NCBI GenBank assembly: GCA_016840855.1
Contig: JAEORO010000143.1
Location: forward strand, 1-43,232
Origin: Candidatus Thorarchaeota archaeon
GTDB taxonomy: Archaea > Asgardarchaeota > Thorarchaeia > Thorarchaeales > Thorarchaeaceae
Length of the DNA: 43,232 bases
Direction: 5' to 3'
The position numbers were made by a program, and so were the translations under genes. Positions 7,602-16,790 of the stretch are shown piece after piece. The notes beneath the pieces are model-generated. The model saw nothing but the letters and a program-made list of their open reading frames with translations, made no database searches and was not told the origin of the DNA. The first letter of the stretch is position 1. Each line of letters starts with the position of its first letter.

Positions 7602-8474
7602 CTAAACATCACCTGAGATGTGTTGGAGGATAGGCATGGCTGAAATCCTGTTCATCTCAAGGCCCACCTCATTTTGTGTAAGTCCCATCGCAAGTCCAAG
7701 TATCTGCGGATAGAACAGAACTGGAAGGTCATACTGCTCACCATAGGATTCCTTTAGACCAATCTGTTGTAAATCAAGTTGGTTGCAGCATGCGGGACAG
7801 ACGACCGTAACAAATGATGCTCCAGCTTCTTTCATTGATTTGAGCTTGTCCCGAGCGAGCCTTATCGCCAGATTTTCATTCACAGGTAAGACTGTAGCAC
7901 CACAACACTGTTTCCACAATGGGTACTCGACGATATGCGCACCAGTGGCTCTCACAAGTTCATCTAGAATAACTGGAGTGATTTCAGTAACATCGGTAGG
8001 TCGAAGAACATGACATCCATAATGAATCGCTATGCCAACACCATCAAGGGGTTTTGTAATCTTCTTTTTTATAGAACCGACGCCAACGTCCGTATAGATG
8101 ACTTCGATGAAATGACGTGGCTTGCTTATGCCCTTAAACTCCAAACCGTCCTGTTTCAATTCGTGGTTGACCCTTTCTCTGGTTTTTGTATCATGTCTTA
8201 GGAAATGATATACATCCTTTAGACTACCAAAACAACCATTGCAAGGAGTGACGACATCGTGTCCAATTCCATCAGCGATTGCAAGTGTACGAGCATTCAC
8301 TATCAACCAACCTAAGTGGTCGATTGCCCTCAGATTTGGACTACCACAACATGCCACATCTTCCAAGTATTCTAGTTCAAGTCCTAATAGCTCTGCGACA
8401 CGGTTCATGGATGATTCATAGTTAGGATAGTTCGCAGGGACACTACAACCCATATAGAGACTATATTTAGGCAT
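7602..8474 (-). CDS. hdrB: Heterodisulfide reductase subunit B-like protein (two CCG domains)
   Basis: A 290-residue protein with two complete CCG-type cysteine domains: C10, then C42-C43-G, then CNGC near 78-81; and in the second half YGCHVLRP, QCCGATVLPVN and CPACCNQLD. In methanogen HdrB these bind two noncubane [4Fe-4S] clusters that cleave the CoM-S-S-CoB disulfide; in non-methanogens the acceptor is usually unknown. The ATG at 8474 is preceded by AAGGAGGGG about 8 nt upstream and by the hdrC stop one base earlier. Part of the hdrA-hdrC-hdrB set of this cluster. Nothing in the window suggests methanogenesis, so the natural disulfide or other acceptor is open. Confidence 0.92.
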   Translation of the reverse strand: MPKYSLYMGCSVPANYPNYESSMNRVAELLGLELEYLEDVACCGSPNLRAIDHLGWLIVNARTLAIADGIGHDVVTPCNGCFGSLKDVYHFLRHDTKTRERVNHELKQDGLEFKGISKPRHFIEVIYTDVGVGSIKKKITKPLDGVGIAIHYGCHVLRPTDVTEITPVILDELVRATGAHIVEYPLWKQCCGATVLPVNENLAIRLARDKLKSMKEAGASFVTVVCPACCNQLDLQQIGLKESYGEQYDLPVLFYPQILGLAMGLTQNEVGLEMNRISAMPILQHISGDV

Positions 8475-8475
8475 G

Positions 8476-9018
8476 TTATTTCCCCTCCTTAACAAGTCGA
8501 CCAGTGCGTGTTCCGCTGAGAATTCTTTTCACAGACTCGGTAGAGAAACCGGGTACCTCAGGTTCAAGGTTCAAGTCTTCCCTTTCCCAATCAGCAGTCA
8601 CAGTATAGAGCTGACCCTTCTCGATGAGCTCTTTTCCAAGTGCAATAATACTGCTAGGGATATTATTCTCTTCAGCTGCTAGGTTTTTACAGTCAAAGAA
8701 AATATCTGTAACTCGAACTCCTTGGGGACATCGTTCTTGGCACTCAAAACATGTTAGACAGAGCCAGATTTCCTTTGACTGCAGCACCCGTTCACGCATT
8801 CCAAGGAGAATCATTCGAATCAGCTGATGAGGTTTGATGTCCCAAACATTTGCAATTGGACATGCAGCTGTACAAGTTGAGCAGGCGAAACATGCTGATA
8901 GATCTTCAGCGTTCGGCATGCTCTGAATCTCTTTTCTGAAACTAGGGTCAAGTTCAGACATATTAATTGGGTCAATAAGAACTTCTGGAGGTTCTTTCTG
9001 CCCGTGGGTTTCTGTCAT
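8476..9018 (-). CDS. hdrC: Heterodisulfide reductase subunit C-like ferredoxin protein
   Basis: A 180-residue protein with two [4Fe-4S] motifs, CFACSTCTAACP and CLTCFECQERCP, separated by the usual helical stretch. It should carry electrons from HdrA to HdrB. It overlaps hdrA by 4 nt (ATGA), so the two are translationally coupled, and hdrB starts one base after its stop. The length is normal for HdrC with a modest C-terminal extension. Soluble, with no membrane helix and no HdrE-like cytochrome domain, so this Hdr is of the cytoplasmic HdrABC type. Confidence 0.92.
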   Translation of the reverse strand: MTETHGQKEPPEVLIDPINMSELDPSFRKEIQSMPNAEDLSACFACSTCTAACPIANVWDIKPHQLIRMILLGMRERVLQSKEIWLCLTCFECQERCPQGVRVTDIFFDCKNLAAEENNIPSSIIALGKELIEKGQLYTVTADWEREDLNLEPEVPGFSTESVKRILSGTRTGRLVKEGK

Positions 9019-11048
9019 GTTGGAGCACCTCCAGGTGTCTTTTCTGCTTGTTCTCGTTTTCTATGTGCGGAGATAAGACCAAGTATCTCTGCCTCTATTT
9101 GATCTGTCGTGAAGTGCCGTCGTGAGATGGCTCCTGTAGGACACACGACCTGACACTTTCCACAACCTGTGCAAAGGATTGAACTGATTTCAGCCAGCTC
9201 TTTTTCGTCATCTGTAACAGCCATAGATATTGCAGTGAATGGACAGACTTTCTCGCAAAGACCACACCCAATACAGAGTGAATCATCAACGACAGCTTTG
9301 TCCATCTGCACACGAACTTTACCCTTGAGAACATGTGATGCAGCTGCACTTGCCGCGGCTTTCCCGTCAGCAACACTGGCAGGAATATCCTTTGGGCTCT
9401 GACAAGCACCAGCGATGAACACGCCCCTTGATTTGGTGTTCACTGGCTCGAGTTTTGGATGAAGCTCCTTCATGAAGCCGCCTTCACTTCGATCGACGCC
9501 AATCATATGTGCCAAGTGGGCTGCACCTGGTGATGGATCAATAGCCATGGTCAAAACGACCATATCAAAGTTCAAACGCAAAAGGTTGCCAGTCCCCTGA
9601 TCAAAAACGGTGAAGCTGATACTGCCATCTTTTTCTTCTACCATATCGCTCGGAAAGCCTCTCACAAATTTCACGCCGCTCTCTCTCACTCGTCTATAGA
9701 ACTGCTCGTACTCCTTTCCGCCTGCCCTAAGCTCATGGTAGATTATCCATTGTTCGATATCATCAGGATATAATCTATGAGTCATCTCAGCATGTCTGAG
9801 AGTATACATGCACCCGAAATTGCAACACCAAGGGCGGCAGGTTTCATCTCTGGAACCAGCACAGTTGATGTAAGCTATACGTTTAGGCGTTTCTTCGAAT
9901 TTTGGAGGTAGGAGTATCTTACCCTCAGTTGGTCCAACTAGACTCAATAGACGACCATATTGACCTGCAGTCAACACGTGGGTGAATTTTCCCCCACCAT
10001 ATTCAGGTAGTTCCGTGAGGTCCATCTCTTTGAATCCTGTTGCTGCAACGATTGCACCAACAGTGAGTTCAATCTCTTCTTCTTCAACATCATATGAGAT
10101 GGCGTCACTGGGACACTTCTCAGCGCAGATTGTACACCCATCAGTCCAGTGAGTACATGATTCTCTATCTAGGAAAAACACACCAGGAACAGCTTGTGGA
10201 AAGGGTTTGTATATTGCCTTTCTCTTATCAAGTCCAAGATTCCACTCGTCAGGACCGGTAGCAGGACAGTTTCGCTCACAGGCACCACAGTTGATACATT
10301 TCTCTAAGTCCACATATCGAGGTTTCTTCTTGATGCGTACCCTAAAGTTACCATAGTCACGCTCAACTTCAACAACCTCTGAAAAGCTAAGTAGTTCAAT
10401 GTTCTTGTGACGATCAACTGCTGACAGTTTAGGAGAGAGAATACACATCGAACAGTCAAGTGTAGGGAAAGTCTTTTCCAGACGGGCCATATAACCTCCG
10501 ATTGACGTGTATTTCTCTACGAGGTGTACTTTGATGTCCTTATCAGCAAGGTCAAGCGCAGACTGTATTCCAGCTATACCAGCACCTATCACGAGAACAC
10601 TCTTTTCCACCGGATATTCCTCGAATCCAATGTCCTCGAGTTTCTTTGCCCGTTCAATTGCAGCCACAACGAGGTCGTAGGCAACCTTGTATGCTTCCTC
10701 CGGATTGTCACCATGAATCCATGTGTCATGCTCTCGAAGGTTTGCCTGGGCTAAACGGAATGGATTAAGGCCATTTTCCTCAAGAATTTCTCTGAATAAC
10801 TGCTCATGGAGCTTTGGTGTGCAAGCGCCAATAACAACACCTGTTAGATTGTGCTCTTTGATCTGTTTTGCTATTGTGTCCTGTCCATCTTTTGAGCAGG
10901 TGAACATATTGGATGTAGTAAAAACGACACCAGGATAGTCCTTAAACTCACGGGCAAGCTTCCTGACATTGATTATACCACCAATGTTGGTTCCGCAGCT
11001 ACAGATGAAGACTCCAATGCGATCTTCTGTATCCTTCTTTTTTGTCAT
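9015..11048 (-). CDS. hdrA: Heterodisulfide reductase subunit A, full-length flavoprotein
   Basis: A 677-residue HdrA. Order of parts: an N-terminal domain with C16 and C18; an FAD-binding Rossmann motif GAGIAG at 154-159; cysteines C199 and C202 of the TLDCSMCILSPK signature; ferredoxin-like groups at C251-C261 and C298-C312; the IAYINCAGSRDE stretch; FAD-domain end RGVFIAGACQSPKDIP near 541-556; and two C-terminal [4Fe-4S] groups at C592-C602 and C626-C636. In methanogens this subunit bifurcates electrons at its FAD between heterodisulfide and ferredoxin. Here it overlaps mvhD-like and hdrC genes by 4 nt each, so the complex is made from coupled genes. Confidence 0.95.
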   Translation of the reverse strand: MTKKKDTEDRIGVFICSCGTNIGGIINVRKLAREFKDYPGVVFTTSNMFTCSKDGQDTIAKQIKEHNLTGVVIGACTPKLHEQLFREILEENGLNPFRLAQANLREHDTWIHGDNPEEAYKVAYDLVVAAIERAKKLEDIGFEEYPVEKSVLVIGAGIAGIQSALDLADKDIKVHLVEKYTSIGGYMARLEKTFPTLDCSMCILSPKLSAVDRHKNIELLSFSEVVEVERDYGNFRVRIKKKPRYVDLEKCINCGACERNCPATGPDEWNLGLDKRKAIYKPFPQAVPGVFFLDRESCTHWTDGCTICAEKCPSDAISYDVEEEEIELTVGAIVAATGFKEMDLTELPEYGGGKFTHVLTAGQYGRLLSLVGPTEGKILLPPKFEETPKRIAYINCAGSRDETCRPWCCNFGCMYTLRHAEMTHRLYPDDIEQWIIYHELRAGGKEYEQFYRRVRESGVKFVRGFPSDMVEEKDGSISFTVFDQGTGNLLRLNFDMVVLTMAIDPSPGAAHLAHMIGVDRSEGGFMKELHPKLEPVNTKSRGVFIAGACQSPKDIPASVADGKAAASAAASHVLKGKVRVQMDKAVVDDSLCIGCGLCEKVCPFTAISMAVTDDEKELAEISSILCTGCGKCQVVCPTGAISRRHFTTDQIEAEILGLISAHRKREQAEKTPGGAPT

Positions 11049-11962
11049 TTGGATTGCACCTCCATTTTCCCCCTCACAGGGCTAGGTCCTAGATTCTTGA
11101 TTTTCTCAACAAACTCTGTCACAATTTCAGCGAACTTGATACCCATGGCTGCTGAGGCAAAGTCAATGTATAGCCTACCGCCTAAGCCAATCTCCTCGAA
11201 CATATTCTGCCAGAATTTGACAAAATCAGCCTGCATGAAGTTCCCAGCCAATGGGTCATCGCCACCGTAGTGACACTCAGAGAGAAGACAGCCAGTCACC
11301 AACACACCATCCACTCCGTTCTCTAGTGCTGTCATTATCTGAATAGGTTCTACTGCACCACTGCAGGGCACACGTATTGTGCGAATATTAGTGGGATAGT
11401 GTAAATGCATCAACCCAGCGAGGTCAGCTGCTGCATGAGAGCACTCCCAGCAAACAAAACAGATGATGAATGGTTCCCAGTCAGCAATCTCTATGGCGGG
11501 TGGTGGTTCCACTTCCCCAACAACACTCACTAAATCATATGTCTTCTCTAAAGTGAGGCAATCCTCTTTACAAGCTTCAACACACTTGTTACAGGCTATG
11601 CACTTCCGAGCAGACCAAGAAATAGAGCCATATCCAGGTAGTCCTGTGGGGACTGATATAGTCTGTACTTCACCATCTTGTTTTAATGCCTGCAACAGTG
11701 ATATCAAAGACTCACGGTTTTTTGACCTAAACCCTTCGTCTGGTAGTATTGCATTGAGATAGTCTGGCAAGCGTACGGTTCCTTCTAGCTCGAGAGCTTC
11801 AACCTCGCACGCCTCAATACATTTCTTACAAGCACTGCAGGATGGCGGCCTATAGGCGATGCTCCCAAAGCCCTCAACTTTATCAGGAACCTCTAAGATT
11901 CGAGTGGGAGCCTTCACTGCAATGTTACGTATCTTCTGAATGAGCCGTTCTCGTTTATCCAT
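11045..11962 (-). CDS. MvhD-like subunit with N-terminal ferredoxin region
   Basis: A 305-residue protein from ATG 11962, which has an AAGGAGGTG ribosome site 8 nt upstream; the longer frame to 12004 is inside the neighbouring gene. The N-terminal half holds two cysteine groups (C42-C52 and C121-C131). The C-terminal half, residues 160-290, is an MvhD domain with C168, C171, C174, C200, C225 and C230, including VPCSGAVEPIQIM and VTGCLLSECHYGGDD. MvhD is the [2Fe-2S] protein that connects a hydrogenase, formate dehydrogenase or other electron donor to HdrA. No donor subunit is encoded nearby, which makes the adjacent Etf the natural candidate; that is inference. It overlaps hdrA by 4 nt and the upstream fusion gene by 8 nt. 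Confidence 0.9.
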   Translation of the reverse strand: MDKRERLIQKIRNIAVKAPTRILEVPDKVEGFGSIAYRPPSCSACKKCIEACEVEALELEGTVRLPDYLNAILPDEGFRSKNRESLISLLQALKQDGEVQTISVPTGLPGYGSISWSARKCIACNKCVEACKEDCLTLEKTYDLVSVVGEVEPPPAIEIADWEPFIICFVCWECSHAAADLAGLMHLHYPTNIRTIRVPCSGAVEPIQIMTALENGVDGVLVTGCLLSECHYGGDDPLAGNFMQADFVKFWQNMFEEIGLGGRLYIDFASAAMGIKFAEIVTEFVEKIKNLGPSPVRGKMEVQSK

Positions 11963-13919
11963 GTAGCCCCACCTCCTTCCGCATCTTTTCAGGCGTCGCT
12001 GCAATCATATACGTGACTTGTACTCTCTCTGGATCCTGTCTAATTTCGCGCAACATATCTCTGGTGAGTTGGACTATGAGTTCTGAGTGATGGTCACCAG
12101 TCTGGTGATGACATCCCCCGGGCGGACAGTGCGCAATAATAATTCTCTCTGCACCGACGACTAGACCTTTCAAAATCTCAATCGGGGAAACCATCCCTGC
12201 ACAGGGAAACTGTACCACATATGTCCCTGTGGGATAGCTCTTACTACTGAAACCAGCTTGATCTATTGAAGCATTAGCACACTCACTACAAGCGTAGACT
12301 AGTGTGAATGGTTTATTCCTCTCAAGGCGTTTGTGAGTCTTTGCTATTGTTTCGAGTCTGGCGAACCAACTCTCCTTGCCATGCGATTGAAACTCTATTG
12401 CTCTAGTTGGACATGATGACACGCAAATACCGCAAAACTCACAGTGGACTGGTATGTGTATCACCCTATCATCAAAAAGGCGTAATGCATCATTTGGACA
12501 AGCAGTGATGCATGCTTTGCATACATCGCATTCTTCATCATCAATGACCGGCATCCAACCAGCTCGCTTCAAAGGTGCTTTGATGATTTTATAGGCTTCA
12601 AGTACTGCATTCTGGGCTGAGCTAAGAGCATGGGGAAGGTCCATTGCCATCTTTGCACCACCAGCGATGAAGATTCCTCTTCGTGAGGTCTGTACAGGTT
12701 TCATCTTACTGTACCTAGTCTTGATGAAGCCTCTACTATCACACTCTACACCCAAAGTAGTTGCTAATCGGGCTGTATAATCCACTGGACCAATCAACTG
12801 ATTGACTGCAATAATATCTACAGTGACCTCTCGCATGATTGACTCGAGCTTGTTTTCAATTTGACAAGTCAGTCCATCTTTGTTCTCCTTGACCTGTTTC
12901 AAAGTGCCTCGTACAAAGATTACTCCTGCCGCTCGGGCTCGTCGATATAGGTTCTCATCATCTGTTCGGATGTTTGAGTGCAAACAGAAGACAGTGTTGC
13001 CTTGAGTGGCTAGTACTTCGCTCATTCTTAGAAGATGACTTCCCTCGGCTGAAGAAAATTCAACATCAGGATCGGTTACAATCAAGATGTCTGACGACTT
13101 CTTTGCCCCTTTTTTCTTAGAGTCAGTAACCAAGCTTTGAAGAGTCAAGACTCTGTCTGATTTTCCGAAACGACACTTCTTTGCGATGCCTGGAAGGTAT
13201 TGTTGTGTTCCTGTTGCGACTATGATTGCTCCATAGTCTTGTGTTGTAAATTTGTTCTCAGGGTCCTTCCAAGTAACTTCGTATGAACCCATTTGCCCAC
13301 TAATCTCGTTTATGAATCCTTGAACTCGCTCTACCCCCGAGAGTTCTTTACGAAGACCAGCAAGTGTTTGACTAAGTGTTTTGTTGTCACTCATGAAGAA
13401 GTGGGCATTGTGGTACTTTTCATCACTCTGACCTAGAGGCTCTACAAGGGTAACATCGACTCCTAGTTTCTTAAGGTCGACAGCAGCCTGCAGCCCAGCA
13501 ATTCCGCCTCCAATAATGAGAACTCTTTCAGTCATATTCTCGTTGAACTCAGTTGCTGATTCCATATAGTCCAAGTGTACAGATGCATCAGCCAACAGAA
13601 CTATCGCCTTGCTAGTAGCAGACTTATTATCCTCCGGATGGACCCAAGCGATATGTTCTCTGAGGGGGACAAAAGAAACTAGATTGAGCATCAGTTTCTG
13701 TTTCACTGGGATGCCAATGATTTGTGAACTGCACGCCCCAATTGTTACTTGGTCATCATCTGACACACTCTGCCTAAGTTTAGAAAGACCATCATCAAGA
13801 CAAAGGTAGTCTAAAGTTTCAATGGTATCGAATGTTTTTGCGAGTTCATTTTCAATCTTAGAGAAGTCCAAAGTCTTGTTGAGAGTGTTATTGCAGGTGC
13901 AGAGAAACAGTTTCTTCAT
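11955..13919 (-). CDS. HdrA-MvhD fusion flavoprotein (QmoB-like)
   Basis: A 654-residue fusion. Residues 1-115 resemble the HdrA N-terminal domain (C8, C10); FAD motif GGGIAG at 137-142; the FAD fold closes with RRGIFIAGGAKMAMDLP near 413-429; two [4Fe-4S] groups at C464-C474 and C493-C503; then an MvhD domain from about 535 (YACSECANASIDQAG, FPCAGMVSPIEIL, HCPPGGCHHQTGDHH). It lacks the internal ferredoxin insert and the CSMC-type cluster site of full HdrA. This arrangement matches QmoB of sulfate reducers, in which an HdrA-like flavoprotein is fused to MvhD. The neighbouring short HdrA and HdrBC would complete a QmoAB-HdrBC-like set. There is no adenylylsulfate reductase in the window, so a sulfate role is not supported. 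Confidence 0.88.
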   Translation of the reverse strand: MKKLFLCTCNNTLNKTLDFSKIENELAKTFDTIETLDYLCLDDGLSKLRQSVSDDDQVTIGACSSQIIGIPVKQKLMLNLVSFVPLREHIAWVHPEDNKSATSKAIVLLADASVHLDYMESATEFNENMTERVLIIGGGIAGLQAAVDLKKLGVDVTLVEPLGQSDEKYHNAHFFMSDNKTLSQTLAGLRKELSGVERVQGFINEISGQMGSYEVTWKDPENKFTTQDYGAIIVATGTQQYLPGIAKKCRFGKSDRVLTLQSLVTDSKKKGAKKSSDILIVTDPDVEFSSAEGSHLLRMSEVLATQGNTVFCLHSNIRTDDENLYRRARAAGVIFVRGTLKQVKENKDGLTCQIENKLESIMREVTVDIIAVNQLIGPVDYTARLATTLGVECDSRGFIKTRYSKMKPVQTSRRGIFIAGGAKMAMDLPHALSSAQNAVLEAYKIIKAPLKRAGWMPVIDDEECDVCKACITACPNDALRLFDDRVIHIPVHCEFCGICVSSCPTRAIEFQSHGKESWFARLETIAKTHKRLERNKPFTLVYACSECANASIDQAGFSSKSYPTGTYVVQFPCAGMVSPIEILKGLVVGAERIIIAHCPPGGCHHQTGDHHSELIVQLTRDMLREIRQDPERVQVTYMIAATPEKMRKEVGLHG

Positions 13920-15188
13920 TTAGGCACCTCCCTCCAAGTCTAAATAAACCTGCAATGCCACAGAGTTTGCCTCAGCAAAACTAGTCGGGATATCAGTAGG
14001 TCCAGTGGATGTGCCACAGGCATAGATTCTTTTTGAAGAGCCTTGGTGAGAAACGAACCCATTTTTATCGAGGACATCTCCAAATTCATTCATATCAGAG
14101 GCAAGGGCAACGAGGGGTGAAGCTAATACGACCAAGTCAGATTTTAGCTCTAGTCGCTTTTTGGATTCAGTGTCTTCCACGAGGGTCACCGGGGATTCTC
14201 CTCGGACCACGACTTGGTCAGGTTTTCCTCGCACGAACCGAACACCAAGATCTCTTGCGAGAGTGATATAGTGCTGACTGTGTGAGGGAACTCGTAGGTC
14301 CATGTAGCATAGAGTCACATCTATACCGGAATTTCTCAGCATTATTGCATGTTTGAGACTATATGTACAGCAGGCTTGGGAGCAGTACTCGACTGCACTC
14401 AAATCCCTACTCCCAGCGCAAAGTATCATTGTAACAGAGTTTACAGAACTTCCCGATGCTGTAAGAACTACGCCATTAGTAGGACCAGTGGAATCCAGAA
14501 GCCGAGCGAGCTCTCTTTGCGTTAATACATCTTGACATTTACCATATTCGTACCCTGGCAAGTCAACTGGATTTCTTTCTTCAACACCAGTTGCAATGAC
14601 CACTGCATCAGCAGTCACAGTGCGGCTTGTTGATTTCTGTTCGAGATTGATAGCACCTACTCCGCAGACCTCGACACATTTACCACATTTCGTGCAAGAT
14701 TCCATATCAATAACTGGGATAAGAGGAACAGCCTGCGGAACTGTTCTATAGATTGCTTTTCGCGTCTTTCTTTTGAGGTTCAGCTCATCCAGAGCCTCGA
14801 CATCACATACATTGATACATTCAAGACACACAACGCAGCGGTCAGGTGAAACATATCTTGGTTGAGATCGTAGTGACACCGAAAACTTGCTTTCATTCAT
14901 CTTGATAGATTTGACCTCAGTCTGAGTATGAAGGACCAGTCGTTTCTGTGTCCCAAGTAAGGTTCTATATTGACAACGGCGATGTTTGCCATCGTATAAC
15001 TCCTGACACACATCAAGACAAAGAGCACAGTCATCGGTAGGGAAGACTTTTCCAAGGTGAGTCGATAGCCCTCCAACCGTCACTTCTTTTTCAATAAGAT
15101 GAACATTCATCCCAAGATCTGAGAGCTGTTGCGCAACTTGTATGCCAGCAAGCCCAGCACCAATCACTACAACGGTTTTTGTCATCAT
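13920..15188 (-). CDS. Short HdrA-like flavoprotein (QmoA-like length)
   Basis: A 422-residue flavoprotein that starts directly with the FAD motif GAGLAG at 10-15, so it lacks the HdrA N-terminal domain, and it ends at the FAD-domain closure (YACGTSTGPTDIPTSFAEAN), so it also lacks the C-terminal ferredoxin domain. It keeps the HdrA cluster cysteines (C54, C57, C61, C72), two ferredoxin groups (C118-C128, C165-C175) and the CAGSRD stretch. The length equals QmoA, but the retained ferredoxin groups are more HdrA-like, so I call it intermediate. The ATG overlaps the hdrB2 stop (ATGA), and its own stop abuts the ATG of the fusion gene, indicating co-translation with that likely partner. Confidence 0.88.
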   Translation of the reverse strand: MMTKTVVVIGAGLAGIQVAQQLSDLGMNVHLIEKEVTVGGLSTHLGKVFPTDDCALCLDVCQELYDGKHRRCQYRTLLGTQKRLVLHTQTEVKSIKMNESKFSVSLRSQPRYVSPDRCVVCLECINVCDVEALDELNLKRKTRKAIYRTVPQAVPLIPVIDMESCTKCGKCVEVCGVGAINLEQKSTSRTVTADAVVIATGVEERNPVDLPGYEYGKCQDVLTQRELARLLDSTGPTNGVVLTASGSSVNSVTMILCAGSRDLSAVEYCSQACCTYSLKHAIMLRNSGIDVTLCYMDLRVPSHSQHYITLARDLGVRFVRGKPDQVVVRGESPVTLVEDTESKKRLELKSDLVVLASPLVALASDMNEFGDVLDKNGFVSHQGSSKRIYACGTSTGPTDIPTSFAEANSVALQVYLDLEGGA

Positions 15189-16087
15189 TCACCAACTCCT
15201 ATCTTCTCCAGCAAAGGTTCAATTTTCACTCGATGATACCTTCTCGCATTGCTGACAACAAGATCTGTCTGGCCCATTGCGAGAGCGAGCATTTCTCCCA
15301 AGTATAGAACAGGCATGCTAAATTCTGGGTCTAGATGTTCGACAGCTTTTCTCTGCTGTGTTTCAAGTTGTGTGTAGCAAGTGGGACAAATCAGAACAAT
15401 GGCATCTGCGCCAGCTTCACGTATTTTCTGAAGTTTCTGGGCAGTGAGCTTGAATGATTTTGATTCATCAGAGGGGCCAATAGGAGCACCACAACAAGCC
15501 ATCTTATCTCTGTATTCAACTGGCTTAGCACCAACTAATTTGACTAAATCTTCCATCCATCGTGGATTCTCTGCGTCATCCATATGTGTTGCTTCAATTG
15601 GTCTGACAAGGTGACATCCGTAGTGGGAAGCTAAAGAAAGACCATTGAGAGGATGAGTTATTTTTTTCGCGATTAGATCCAGGCCTACATCCTCATGTAG
15701 TACATGAAGTATGTTCTTTACAGTGACTTCTCCGGTTGCCTCCATTCCAGCTTTCTTAAGTCTCTTGTTGACTCTATCTCGTAAGTTTGAATCTGTTTTG
15801 AGGGTGTGCTTTACAACAGATAATGTGTGAAAGCAGCCACTGCATAAAGCGACTGTGTCACGACGACTAGACTCGCTTACTGCAATATTCCTGGCACCTA
15901 TCGTGAACCACGCTTCAATATCCACACCAGGGAACGTAGTAGGTTCAGGACAACATGTGTGTCCCTCATCCGTGATTAGTTCCACATTCAGATTCTTCAA
16001 GACCTCTCTCATGGTGAGTTCAAAATGGGGAAGTCTGAATGGGATTGTACATCCTGGGAAATAGGTGTATTCTATAGACTTACTCAC
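15185..16087 (-). CDS. Second HdrB-like protein
   Basis: About 300 residues with two cysteine domains: FPGCT, then CCPEPTTF, then CSGCFHTL; and YGCHLVRP, MACCGAPIGPSD and CPTCYTQLE in the second half. The first domain has CCP where the family usually has CCG, and the last motif is CPTCY instead of CPACC, so it is diverged from the hdrB at 7602, although every domain keeps its cysteine ligands. I place the start at GTG 16087, which overlaps the end of hdrC2 and has GGGGGTG about 6 nt upstream; ATG at 16102 is an alternative. It belongs with hdrC2 and the two downstream HdrA-type flavoproteins. Confidence 0.88.
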   Translation of the reverse strand: MSKSIEYTYFPGCTIPFRLPHFELTMREVLKNLNVELITDEGHTCCPEPTTFPGVDIEAWFTIGARNIAVSESSRRDTVALCSGCFHTLSVVKHTLKTDSNLRDRVNKRLKKAGMEATGEVTVKNILHVLHEDVGLDLIAKKITHPLNGLSLASHYGCHLVRPIEATHMDDAENPRWMEDLVKLVGAKPVEYRDKMACCGAPIGPSDESKSFKLTAQKLQKIREAGADAIVLICPTCYTQLETQQRKAVEHLDPEFSMPVLYLGEMLALAMGQTDLVVSNARRYHRVKIEPLLEKIGVGE

Positions 16088-16607
16088 TTTCAGCACCCCC
16101 ATAGCTAGATTCAGCAGATTCAACCCGCTCAATTGTTCCTAGTTCTTTGAGGATTTTACCAAGCTGTTCAATTGGCGGTGTTCCTAGACTTGGTAGCCCC
16201 ATTTTTTCACGCGTCTTAAGCATTGGTTCGCTGACCAAAATTGTGCGTCCTTCTGAAAGAATGGCTCGTGCTCTATCAAGAGCAGTCTGAGGCGTATTTC
16301 CAGAAAGCAACCCTCTCACTTTAGCAAGCACTAGGATTTCAGGTATCTTCACATGCTCAGGGCATCTGACTTCACACTGTTCGCAAGTAAGGCAAGTCCA
16401 GATTAGTTGCTCCTGTGCTAATGATTCATCTGCTAGAATTAGTTTCTCTAGAAAGAGTCGTGGGTTGAATGACTCGTCTATCGATGCTACAGGACAAGCA
16501 GCTGTGCATCTTCCACATTGGTAGCATCTCAATAGGGTCATACCCTCTGGCTGCAGAAGAATCCACCTACGGAATTCAAGGTCCGATGATATTTCATGAG
16601 CTGTCAT
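16080..16607 (-). CDS. Second HdrC-like ferredoxin protein, first gene of the cluster
   Basis: A 175-residue HdrC with motifs CYQCGRCTAACP and CLTCEQCEVRCP. Start taken as ATG at 16607 (MTAHEISSDLEFRRW); an in-frame TTG at 16658 would add 17 residues with no family resemblance. It is the first gene of the ten-gene series, overlapped by hdrB2. A TATA-like AATTATAA lies about 80 nt upstream, giving a leader of roughly 55 nt. It has no membrane helix, so as in Gram-positive sulfate reducers a soluble HdrC replaces the membrane QmoC next to the Qmo-like pair. Confidence 0.9.
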   Translation of the reverse strand: MTAHEISSDLEFRRWILLQPEGMTLLRCYQCGRCTAACPVASIDESFNPRLFLEKLILADESLAQEQLIWTCLTCEQCEVRCPEHVKIPEILVLAKVRGLLSGNTPQTALDRARAILSEGRTILVSEPMLKTREKMGLPSLGTPPIEQLGKILKELGTIERVESAESSYGGAESE

Positions 16608-16687
16608 AATAGTCAAACCATGTAAACTGGATGTAAATTCTCGAGTTAAGCGTCCCAAAAAGAATGTCGATTTGTTTCAGATTTTTG

Positions 16688-16695
16688 TTATAATT
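16688..16695 (-). promoter_or_regulatory. Candidate promoter of the hdr/etf cluster
   Basis: AATTATAA on the minus strand, in the divergent gap between hdrC2 and the plus-strand gene at 16852. Transcription starting about 25 nt downstream near 16663 would drive the whole ten-gene series. No other TATA-like element in the gap is as well placed. Confidence 0.4.
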
Positions 16696-16790
16696 CGATT
16701 TATGCCATATAGGAAAGAACCTTGAGATTGGATGTAATTTTAAGAGACACATTTCATCACTCGATGACGAATCATATCACCTACGTAATC

